A model generated the notes under the pieces. It was given only the letters and a program-made list of their open reading frames with translations. It was not told the origin of the DNA and ran no database searches. Shown here one piece after another: positions 1 to 5,468 of a stretch of 12,821 nt of DNA (positions are counted from its first letter, which is position 1; every line of letters starts with the position of its first letter). The stretch is from Pseudomonadota bacterium (lineage in GTDB: Bacteria > Pseudomonadota > Gammaproteobacteria > Steroidobacterales > Steroidobacteraceae), in assembly GCA_018241455.1 (NCBI GenBank), contig JAFEDW010000033.1:1-12821 (forward strand). The letters run 5' to 3'. A program made the position numbers and the translations under genes.

Positions 1-1131
1 GATCTCGCTGTCCCAGTAGGCGCCCTTGACGAGGCGGATCATCAGCCGGTGCTTCGTGCGGCGCGCCAGCTCGATGACCCACGCAATCACATGCGGACAG
101 CGCTTCTGGTAGGCCTGCAGCACGAAACCGATGCCATTCCAGCCGGCAAGCTGCGGGTTCAGGCACAGGTCTTCGAGCAGGTCGAGCGAGATCTCGAGCC
201 GGTCGGCCTCCTCGGCATCGATGTTGAGCGCGATGTCGTACTGGCGCGCCAGCAGCACCAGGCTCGTGAGCCGCGGCAGCAATTCACCGATCACGCGGCC
301 GTACTGCGCGCGCGAGTAGCGCGGGTGGAGCGCCGAGAGCTTCACCGAGATGCCGGGCCCTTCGTAGATGCCGCGCCCGGCCGAAGCCTTGCCGATCGCA
401 TGGATCGCCGCCTCGTAGTCGCGGAAGTAGCGCTCGGCGTCGGCGGCGGTCGTGGCGGCCTCGCCGAGGCAGTCGTAGCTGTAGCGGAAGCCCTTCGCTT
501 CCATCGCACGGCTGTTGGCCAGCGCTTCGGCGATCGTCTGGCCGGTGACGAACTGCTCGCCCATCATGCGCAGCCCCAGGTCCACGCCCTTGCGGATCAG
601 CGGTTCGCCGCCCTTGCCGATCAGGCGCGTGATCGCCGCGGTCAGCCCGCCCTCGGACGAGGTCTCGGTGAGCTTGCCGGTGATCAGCAGCCCCCAGGTG
701 GCGGCGTTGACGAACAGCGACGGGCTCTGGCCGAGGTGCGCCTGCCAGTCGGCGGTCGAGATCTTGTCGCGGATCAGCGCATCGCGCGTGGCCGAATCCG
801 GGATGCGCAGCAGCGCCTCGGCGAGGCACATCAGCGCGACGCCCTCCTGGCTGGAGAGCGAATACTCGTGGATCAGGCCGGCGACGCCGCCGCCGCCATC
901 CTGCTTCTTCCGCCGCAATGCCACGACCAGTTCGCGCGCCAGGCCCTTCGCTGCCTGCGCCAGCGGCCCGGGCAGCGCGGCATCCGGCAGCAGCGCCGCG
1001 ACGCACTCGGGCTCTGGCCGCCGATAGGCCGCGGTGATGCGCTCGCGCAAGGGTCCCTGCGCATGGACATCGCGGAAAAACTCGCTGAACGGGGGCGCGG
1101 CGGGCGCGCCGTTGTCGGGCGGCGCAGCCAT
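1..1131 (-). CDS. putA: Bifunctional proline dehydrogenase / P5C dehydrogenase PutA, N-terminal part (runs off left edge)
   Basis: PutA oxidises proline to pyrroline-5-carboxylate with FAD, then to glutamate with NAD, at the inner face of the membrane. Only 377 residues of an expected 1000 or more are present. The translation shows HEYSLSSQEGVALMCLAEAL (89-108), VNAATWGLLITGKL (141-154), GFRYSYDCLGEAA (214-226), KLSALHPRYSRAQY (264-277), NIDAEEADRLEISL (303-316) and RLVKGAYWDSEI (366-377), all classic PutA proline dehydrogenase barrel sequences. K264, D305 and R366 correspond to E. coli K329, D370 and R431 at a constant offset of 65. The protein therefore starts after the ribbon-helix-helix DNA-binding domain (E. 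coli 1-47) and lacks that autoregulatory domain. The ATG overlaps the stop of the upstream LysR gene by one base (TGATG), so translation is probably coupled. The aldehyde dehydrogenase half lies outside the window; that it exists is inference from the family. Confidence 0.96.
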   Translation of the reverse strand, partial: MAAPPDNGAPAAPPFSEFFRDVHAQGPLRERITAAYRRPEPECVAALLPDAALPGPLAQAAKGLARELVVALRRKKQDGGGGVAGLIHEYSLSSQEGVALMCLAEALLRIPDSATRDALIRDKISTADWQAHLGQSPSLFVNAATWGLLITGKLTETSSEGGLTAAITRLIGKGGEPLIRKGVDLGLRMMGEQFVTGQTIAEALANSRAMEAKGFRYSYDCLGEAATTAADAERYFRDYEAAIHAIGKASAGRGIYEGPGISVKLSALHPRYSRAQYGRVIGELLPRLTSLVLLARQYDIALNIDAEEADRLEISLDLLEDLCLNPQLAGWNGIGFVLQAYQKRCPHVIAWVIELARRTKHRLMIRLVKGAYWDSEI

Positions 1132-2024
1132 CAGGCGTGTCCCAGCACCGGCACCATGTTGGCGACAAAGAACTCGATCAGCGCCTGCACGTTGGGCGAG
1201 CTGGCGCGCCGCAGGTCGGAGACCGCGTGCAGTTCCAGCAGGTCGGCCACGTGCCAGTCGGGCAGCACGCGCTCGAGCTTGTTCATCGACAGGCCGATGC
1301 GGCACAGGAACTCGGGCAGCACGCCGATGCCGGCGCCGGCCGCCGTGGCCGCGTGCACCACCGCGGGGTCGGTGACGATCAGGCGCGGCGTCAGCGCGAC
1401 CTGCGCCAGCGTCTTGCCCTTGTGCAGGCGCAGTTCGGTGACCAGCTGCCCCGGCACCAGCACCGCGTGCTGTGCCAGGTCGGCGGGCTCCTTCACCGGC
1501 GGATGGGCCTTCAGGTAGGCCGGCGTGGCACACAGGATCACCGGTGGCCGGCCGAGCGCCGTGCCGACCAGGCCCTCGCGCTGCGGTGGTCCGTTCTGGA
1601 ACAGCAGGTCCCACTGCTCGCCGGGCGCCGCTGGCAGCGCCTGCGCCATTTCCACCTCGAGCGGGATGTCCGGGTAGCGCTCCATGAATCGTGGCAGCAG
1701 CGGGGCCAACAGGAGCCGTCCATAGGCCGGATCGGCGAGCACGCGCAGCGTGCGGCGGGCTTCGGTGAGCGGGGCCATTTCGCGCCGCGCGGCGGCGGTT
1801 TCGGTGGCGATGCGCTGCGCGTGCGGGAGAAGTGCGCGACCCGCGTCGGTCAGCGCAACGCGTCGCGTGGTGCGCGTCAGCAGCTTCGCGCCGACGCGTT
1901 TCTCGAGGCTCTGCACCGCGCGGCTGATCGCCACCTTTGGCACGCCGAGGGCGCGCGCAGAGGCGGTGAAGGAGCCCAGTTCGACCACCTGCGCAAAGGC
2001 CGCCAGCTCAGATGCAAGCCACAT
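1131..2024 (-). CDS. LysR-type transcriptional regulator, probably of putA
   Basis: The 297-residue protein has the usual LysR length. Its N-terminal winged helix-turn-helix (about 5-62) reads AFAQVVELGSFTASARALGV then SRAVQSLEKRVGAKLLTRTT, with RRVALTDAG closing the wing. Residues from about 90 to 290 form the periplasmic-binding-protein-like effector domain, in which CATPAYLKAHPPVKEPADL and AAGAGIGVLPEFL are typical. The gene lies directly upstream of putA on the same strand with a TGATG overlap, an unusual layout because LysR genes are more often divergent from their target. The layout suggests control of proline catabolism and of its own transcription, but the ligand is not shown by sequence. 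No Shine-Dalgarno precedes the ATG. A sigma70-like promoter ends so close that the message may be leaderless. A 59-base gap separates it from the upstream membrane protein gene. Confidence 0.93.
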   Translation of the reverse strand: MWLASELAAFAQVVELGSFTASARALGVPKVAISRAVQSLEKRVGAKLLTRTTRRVALTDAGRALLPHAQRIATETAAARREMAPLTEARRTLRVLADPAYGRLLLAPLLPRFMERYPDIPLEVEMAQALPAAPGEQWDLLFQNGPPQREGLVGTALGRPPVILCATPAYLKAHPPVKEPADLAQHAVLVPGQLVTELRLHKGKTLAQVALTPRLIVTDPAVVHAATAAGAGIGVLPEFLCRIGLSMNKLERVLPDWHVADLLELHAVSDLRRASSPNVQALIEFFVANMVPVLGHA

Positions 2025-2032
2025 TTCTGTAA

Positions 2033-2060
2033 CATATACGAATCAATAGGGCCATTTCAA
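2033..2060 (-). promoter_or_regulatory. Putative sigma70 promoter for lysR-putA
   Basis: On the minus strand TTGAAA (2060-2055) is followed by a 16-base spacer and TATATG (2038-2033). The predicted start of transcription, about seven bases on, falls within a few bases of the lysR ATG at 2024, so a leaderless or near-leaderless mRNA is expected. This is a motif match only. The -35 box overlaps one arm of the inverted repeat at 2046-2087. Confidence 0.5.
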
Positions 2061-2087
2061 GGCGAATTGGTGCGAAATGACCCCTAT
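2046..2087. repeat. Imperfect inverted repeat, candidate operator upstream of lysR-putA
   Basis: The left arm ATAGGGCCATTTC (2046-2058) and the right arm GAAATGACCCCTAT (2074-2087) are inverted copies that differ only by C versus GT in the middle. A 15-base spacer separates them. The repeat covers the stop codon of the upstream membrane protein gene and the -35 of the proposed lysR promoter. Position and dyad symmetry suit a LysR-family binding site. A stem-loop ending the upstream transcript is the alternative, but no U-tract follows it. Confidence 0.5.
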
Positions 2088-2671
2088 GATTTCAGCGCGA
2101 TCCGCAGTCCCTCGATGGCCATCTGCACCGCCAGCGCGACCAGCAGCAGGCCCATCAGGCGCTCGAGCGCGAGCAGTCCACGCTTGCCGAGGAAGTCGCC
2201 GATCTTGCCGCCGAGCACGAGGATCGCGGCGCTGACGAGCCACGCGCAGGTGAGCGCCAGCAGCCACTCCGGCCAGCGCTGCGGCTCGCGGCTCATCAGC
2301 AGCAGCAGCGTCGCCAATGTCGACGGCCCCGCGACATACGGGATCGCGAGCGGCACGAGGAACGGCTCGCCGCGGATCGTCTCCGCCAGCGGATGTTCGG
2401 GCGAGGGGAACACCATGCGCAGCGCGATCAGGAACAGCACCAGTCCGCCGGCAATGGTCAGCGCCGGCCCGCTGATGTTGAGCCAGTTGAGCAGGTGCTC
2501 GCCGGTGAACAGGAACAGCACCAGCACGCCGTAAGCGATCAGCAGTTCGCGTGCGACCACGCGCCGGCGCCTGGGTGCCGGCACGATTTTCAGCGCGGTG
2601 ACGAACAGCAGGATGTTGCCCAGCGGGTCCATGACCAGGAACAGCAGGATCGCGGCAGAGAGCACGGTCAT
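2084..2671 (-). CDS. yhgN: MarC family integral membrane protein (YhgN type)
   Basis: The 195-residue, very hydrophobic protein has about six predicted membrane segments. Conserved MarC/UPF0056 blocks are present: LFLVMDPLGNILLF (10-23), TIAGGLVLFLIALRMVFPSP (71-90), PFLVPLAIPYVAGPSTLATL and LERLMGLLLVALAVQMAIEG. These resemble E. coli YhgN more closely than MarC itself. The family sits in the inner membrane. Its biochemical role is unsettled, and the old link to multiple antibiotic resistance is not supported for it. An open frame runs further upstream to 2848, but that extension is Pro/Arg-rich and overlaps the divergent gene. AAGGA lies 10 bases before the chosen ATG. The gene is divergent from the phosphatase gene and shares a 77-base promoter gap with it. 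Confidence 0.92.
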   Translation of the reverse strand: MTVLSAAILLFLVMDPLGNILLFVTALKIVPAPRRRRVVARELLIAYGVLVLFLFTGEHLLNWLNISGPALTIAGGLVLFLIALRMVFPSPEHPLAETIRGEPFLVPLAIPYVAGPSTLATLLLLMSREPQRWPEWLLALTCAWLVSAAILVLGGKIGDFLGKRGLLALERLMGLLLVALAVQMAIEGLRIALKS

Positions 2672-2700
2672 GGCGGTGTCATCCTTGGGGGTGGCACGCC

Positions 2701-2729
2701 CGTATATCATGGCCGCCCGGTACGGCCAA
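2701..2729 (-). promoter_or_regulatory. Putative sigma70 promoter for the MarC/YhgN gene
   Basis: On the minus strand TTGGCC (2729-2724), a 17-base spacer and TATACG (2706-2701) match four of six bases at each box. The predicted start, near 2694, leaves a leader of about 23 bases containing the AAGGA ribosome site at 2682-2686. This is motif evidence only. Confidence 0.4.
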
Positions 2730-2748
2730 TCCACGCGCGGAGGCGGAC

Positions 2749-3540
2749 ATGAGCGCATCGTGGGGAAGGAAGCTGCTGTCGGTCGCAGTGCTGGTTGTTG
2801 CCGCCTGCGCGAGCCAGGCACCGAAGCCGCCGGCGGCGGCGGCGCCACCCGCGGCGGCCGCCCCCGTCTATTTCTCGCCGGCCCAGATCGACTCCACGGC
2901 CGTCATCGAGCCGCCGCCGGTGGCCGATAGCGAAGCGGATCGCGCCGATCTGCAGGGCGTGCTCGACGCGCAGCGCGCGGCGCACGCCGCCGGCACGACA
3001 TCGCGCGCGGTCGGCGACACGGTCATCGACTGCCAGCGCGTGGCCGACGTGCTGCCGCCGGCGGCGATTGCCAGCGGAGACGGCGCCGCCGCGGTCGCAT
3101 TCGCGACCCGTGCGGCCAAGCAGGTGGCCGCCGCCACCAACGCGCCGAAGAACTACTGGGCGCGGCCGCGGCCCTACGTCGCCAGCACGGCGGTCGAGCG
3201 CCTGGGCGATGTGGCGCCCGACAGCCCGCTGGCCATCAAGGGTGGTTACGAGCGCGCGCACACGTCGTATCCGAGCGGCCACACCGCCTTCGGCACGGGT
3301 TGCGCGATCGTGCTGGCGCAGATGGTGCCGGAGCAGGGCGCGGCGCTGTTTGCGCGCGCGCGGCTCTACGGCGAATCGCGCTTGATCGTCGGCGCGCACT
3401 ATCCGACCGACCTGGATGCCGGCCGCCGCGTCGGCACGGCGGCCGCGGCCCTGATGCTGCAGGATGCGCACTACCAGTCCGATCTGCGCACCGCGCGCTC
3501 GCAGCTGCGCAGGGCGCTGGGCCTGCCCGCTGTCCAATAG
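2749..3540 (+). CDS. PAP2-superfamily (class A-like) acid phosphatase, lipoprotein
   Basis: The 263-residue protein begins with a lipoprotein signal: Arg-Lys, a hydrophobic stretch and lipobox VAAC with Cys20. An Ala/Pro-rich linker (21-40) follows. The three-part PAP2 phosphatase signature is complete: K134-x6-R141-P142, P175-S-G-H178, and S210-R-x5-H217-x3-D221. H178 and H217 would be the catalytic histidines. The order and spacing fit bacterial non-specific class A acid phosphatases (PhoN type), which release phosphate from organic phosphoesters in the periplasm. Here the enzyme is probably anchored to a membrane by lipid, which is inference from the lipobox. GGAGG lies five bases before the ATG. 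The gene is divergent from the MarC gene and convergent with aroE. Substrate cannot be judged from sequence. Confidence 0.92.
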   Translation: MSASWGRKLLSVAVLVVAACASQAPKPPAAAAPPAAAAPVYFSPAQIDSTAVIEPPPVADSEADRADLQGVLDAQRAAHAAGTTSRAVGDTVIDCQRVADVLPPAAIASGDGAAAVAFATRAAKQVAAATNAPKNYWARPRPYVASTAVERLGDVAPDSPLAIKGGYERAHTSYPSGHTAFGTGCAIVLAQMVPEQGAALFARARLYGESRLIVGAHYPTDLDAGRRVGTAAAALMLQDAHYQSDLRTARSQLRRALGLPAVQ

Positions 3541-3575
3541 GCCGGCCCTCACACGCTGCGCTGCAATTTTTTTTT
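3501..3575 (+). terminator. Possible intrinsic terminator of the phosphatase gene
   Basis: GCGCAG (3507-3512) can pair with CTGCGC (3556-3561), extended by GCA/TGC across a small bulge. AA and a run of nine T (3567-3575) follow. The loop of about 43 bases is long and holds a further stem GGCCT/AGGCC. The structure overlaps the last codons of the phosphatase. The T-run is the strongest part; the long loop weakens the call. Confidence 0.35.
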
Positions 3576-3609
3576 GCGTTACATGTACGGGATTACATGT
3601 AACGCAAAA
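3572..3609. repeat. Perfect 16-bp inverted repeat with twin TTACATGTA cores
   Basis: TTTTGCGTTACATGTA (3572-3587) and TACATGTAACGCAAAA (3594-3609) are exact reverse complements around a six-base spacer, CGGGAT. Each arm contains the self-palindrome TACATGTA, and TTACATGTA recurs as a direct repeat 14 bases apart. The element lies between convergent genes and is far more AT-rich than its surroundings. In neither direction does a U-tract follow the stem, so it is not a standard intrinsic terminator. It could be a protein-binding site, a processing stem, or a small dispersed palindromic element. Confidence 0.8.
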
Positions 3610-3615
3610 GAACTT

Positions 3616-3676
3616 CCGTCAGGGCGCCGCGTCGATGCGCGCGATCGGCCGACGCTGCGCAAGATCAGGCTGACGG
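3616..3676 (-). terminator. Nested stem-loop after aroE, possible terminator
   Basis: CCGTCAG (3616-3622) pairs with CTGACGG (3670-3676). Inside, GCGTCG (3629-3634) pairs with CGACGC (3650-3655). On the aroE strand the structure begins just after the stop codon and is followed by a short U-rich stretch read as AAGTTCTTTT. The U-tract is poor, so this may be a 3'-end stabilising structure instead. Confidence 0.35.
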
Positions 3677-3683
3677 GGGTGGG

Positions 3684-4592
3684 CTAGCGCGAGCTGAGCG
3701 CTTCGAGCACGTGCGCCGTGTCCGGACGCACGCCGCGCCACAGCAGGAATGATTCGGCGGCCTGCTCGACCAGCATCCCCAGGCCCATGACGGCGCGCGC
3801 GGCGCCGGCGCGGCGGGCCCAGTGCACGAACACGGTCTCGCGGTCCCGATAGGCGAGATCGTAGGCCAGCGTCTGGATGCCGACCGCGTGCGGCGGGATG
3901 TCCGGCAGCTCGTTGCTGAGGCTGGCCGAGGTCGCGTTGATGATCAGGTCGTAGCCGCCGTCGTTGCGCCGGGCACGTTGCGCGGCCGCGGCGTCGGCGC
4001 TCGGCGCGCGCATCGTGCTGCCGTAGACGCCGGGCAGCGGCGGCGGCGCGGACATGGGTAGTTCTCCCGCACGCACCGGGGCGAGGTCGGCAAATTCCTG
4101 CGCCAGCGCGCGGGCGCGCGCCGGATGGCGATTGTGGATCTCGAGCGAAGCGATGCCGGCCTCGACCAGCGGCGCGATGATGCCGCGCGCGGCGCCGCCG
4201 GCGCCGAGCAGCAACACGCGCGCGCCGGCGAGCTTGCAGCGCAGGTTGAAGGCCAGGTCGCGCACCAGGCCGGCGCCGTCGGTGTTGTCGCCGAGCAGCT
4301 TGCCGTCGTCGCCGCGTGCGAGCGTGTTGACCGCGCCGGCGCGGCGTGCGCGCGGCGTCAGCGTGTCGCACAGCGGCACGGCCGCCTGCTTGTGCGGCAC
4401 CGTGACGTTGAGCCCGCGGCCGCCGGCCTTGAAGAACGCGTCGACCGTGGCCTTGAATGCCACCGGCGGGCAGTCGAGCAATCCATATTCCATCGCCTGG
4501 CGCGTGGCCTGCGCGAACATCGCATGGATCTGCGGCGAGCGGCTGTGGGCGATGCCCGAACCGATCACCGCGTAGCGGTCAATGCTGCTCAT
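3684..4592 (-). CDS. aroE: Shikimate dehydrogenase (NADP+)
   Basis: AroE reduces 3-dehydroshikimate to shikimate in the cytoplasmic aromatic amino acid pathway. The 302-residue translation has the substrate loop AHSRSPQIH (15-23), NVTVPHK with catalytic K68, GAVNTL (86-91), GDNTDG with catalytic D105, the NADP loop GAGGAARG (130-137), the adenine-phosphate site NRHPARA (154-160), INATSAS (218-224) and GLGMLVEQAAESFLLW near the end. It is about 30 residues longer than E. coli AroE. The extra length is an Ala/Pro-rich insertion at about 180-210, in the NADP domain before the INATS strand. The frame is open upstream to 4682, but the Arg-rich extension lies in the rlmJ coding region and does not resemble AroE. 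The chosen ATG places MSSIDRYAVIGSG correctly and overlaps the end of rlmJ by 14 bases, which suggests coupled translation. Confidence 0.95.
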   Translation of the reverse strand: MSSIDRYAVIGSGIAHSRSPQIHAMFAQATRQAMEYGLLDCPPVAFKATVDAFFKAGGRGLNVTVPHKQAAVPLCDTLTPRARRAGAVNTLARGDDGKLLGDNTDGAGLVRDLAFNLRCKLAGARVLLLGAGGAARGIIAPLVEAGIASLEIHNRHPARARALAQEFADLAPVRAGELPMSAPPPLPGVYGSTMRAPSADAAAAQRARRNDGGYDLIINATSASLSNELPDIPPHAVGIQTLAYDLAYRDRETVFVHWARRAGAARAVMGLGMLVEQAAESFLLWRGVRPDTAHVLEALSSR

Positions 4593-5430
4593 GTGCGATC
4601 CATTTGACCTGCGTGCCGCCCTGGCGCGTGGCACCCAGCGCGGCGCCCAGTTGAGGAAGCCACTGCGCGAGCTCCGCGTCAAGCTGGTACGGCGGATTGG
4701 CGATCAGCAGCCCTGAGCCGTTCAGGCCGACACGCGCATCGCGCGGATGGAGCCACAACTCCGCGATCAGCGCCGGCGCTTTCAATTGCGCGGCCATGCG
4801 CGCCAGCCACGGCGCGAGGTCGCGATCGTCCTTGATCGGGTACCACAGCGCCACGACCGCATTCGCAAGGCGCGTCAGCGCGGTGCCGATCGCCTCACCG
4901 GCGCGCTGCAGGTCGTCGGCCTGCTCCTCGTAGGGCGGATCGATCAGCACCAGCGCGCGGCGCTCCGGCGGCGGCAGCTGCGCGTTGAGCGCGCGGTAGC
5001 CGTCGATGCATTCGGCGCGCATGCGCGGATAGATGTTCAGCGCGCGCTCGAGCGCGCGGCACTCGGCCGCCTGGATCTCGCAGCAAACGCCGCGGTCCTG
5101 CGTGCGCAAGCTCAGCGCGGCGAGCACCGGCGAACCGGCGTAGGCACCCGGGGCGTTGGCGTTGCCGCGCGCGCGCGCCAACGCATCGAGATAGGCGCGT
5201 ACCTGCGGACTGTCGCACCGGGCCGCCTCGAGCGCGCCGATGCCGAGCCGCGCCTCGGCGCCCTGGTGCGTGTCGGCGCCGTGCAGGTCGTACAGGCCGC
5301 GCCCGGCGTGCGTCTCGAGGTACAGGAAGCCCTTGTCCTTGCGCTGCAGCGCCGCGATCAGCGCCAGCAGCGTGACGTGCTTGTGCACGTCGGCGAAGTT
5401 GCCGGCGTGGAAGCTGTGGCGGTATTTCAT
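4579..5430 (-). CDS. rlmJ: 23S rRNA (adenine-2030-N6)-methyltransferase RlmJ
   Basis: RlmJ methylates A2030 of 23S rRNA using S-adenosylmethionine. The protein, 283 residues, matches the family's usual length of about 280. It opens with MKYRHSFHAGNFADVHKH, the highly conserved RlmJ start that contacts substrate and cofactor. The SAM-binding motif LETHAGRGLYDL (38-49) and the catalytic IDPPYE (163-168, D164 as in E. coli) are both present. GSGLLIANPPYQLD near the C-terminus is also typical. The old name ComJ/YhiR linked the family to use of DNA as a nutrient, but the methyltransferase role is the established one. The gene follows topA by 38 bases and overlaps aroE by 14, suggesting a topA-rlmJ-aroE transcript. 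No clear Shine-Dalgarno is seen. Confidence 0.95.
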   Translation of the reverse strand: MKYRHSFHAGNFADVHKHVTLLALIAALQRKDKGFLYLETHAGRGLYDLHGADTHQGAEARLGIGALEAARCDSPQVRAYLDALARARGNANAPGAYAGSPVLAALSLRTQDRGVCCEIQAAECRALERALNIYPRMRAECIDGYRALNAQLPPPERRALVLIDPPYEEQADDLQRAGEAIGTALTRLANAVVALWYPIKDDRDLAPWLARMAAQLKAPALIAELWLHPRDARVGLNGSGLLIANPPYQLDAELAQWLPQLGAALGATRQGGTQVKWIAHEQH

Positions 5431-5468
5431 GCGCGGTCGGCGCGGCGGGTGGCGCGGCGCGGGCGCCG

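Noticed and set aside
49..2534. Long plus-strand open frames opposite putA, lysR and the MarC gene (49-1518 and 1137-2534)
   Set aside because: Both overlap confidently identified minus-strand genes, lack recognisable domains and reflect high third-position GC.
2672..2848. Upstream extension of the MarC gene by 59 codons
   Set aside because: It runs across the divergent promoter into the phosphatase signal peptide region and precedes the ribosome site AAGGA; the MarC family starts with the first membrane helix.
3572..3609. Palindrome as a standard rho-independent terminator for aroE
   Set aside because: On the aroE strand the stem is followed by A residues, not T, so the required U-tract is missing.
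4593..4682. Upstream in-frame extension of aroE by 30 codons
   Set aside because: The extension lies inside rlmJ, is Arg-rich and does not match AroE; the ATG at 4592 aligns with the family start.
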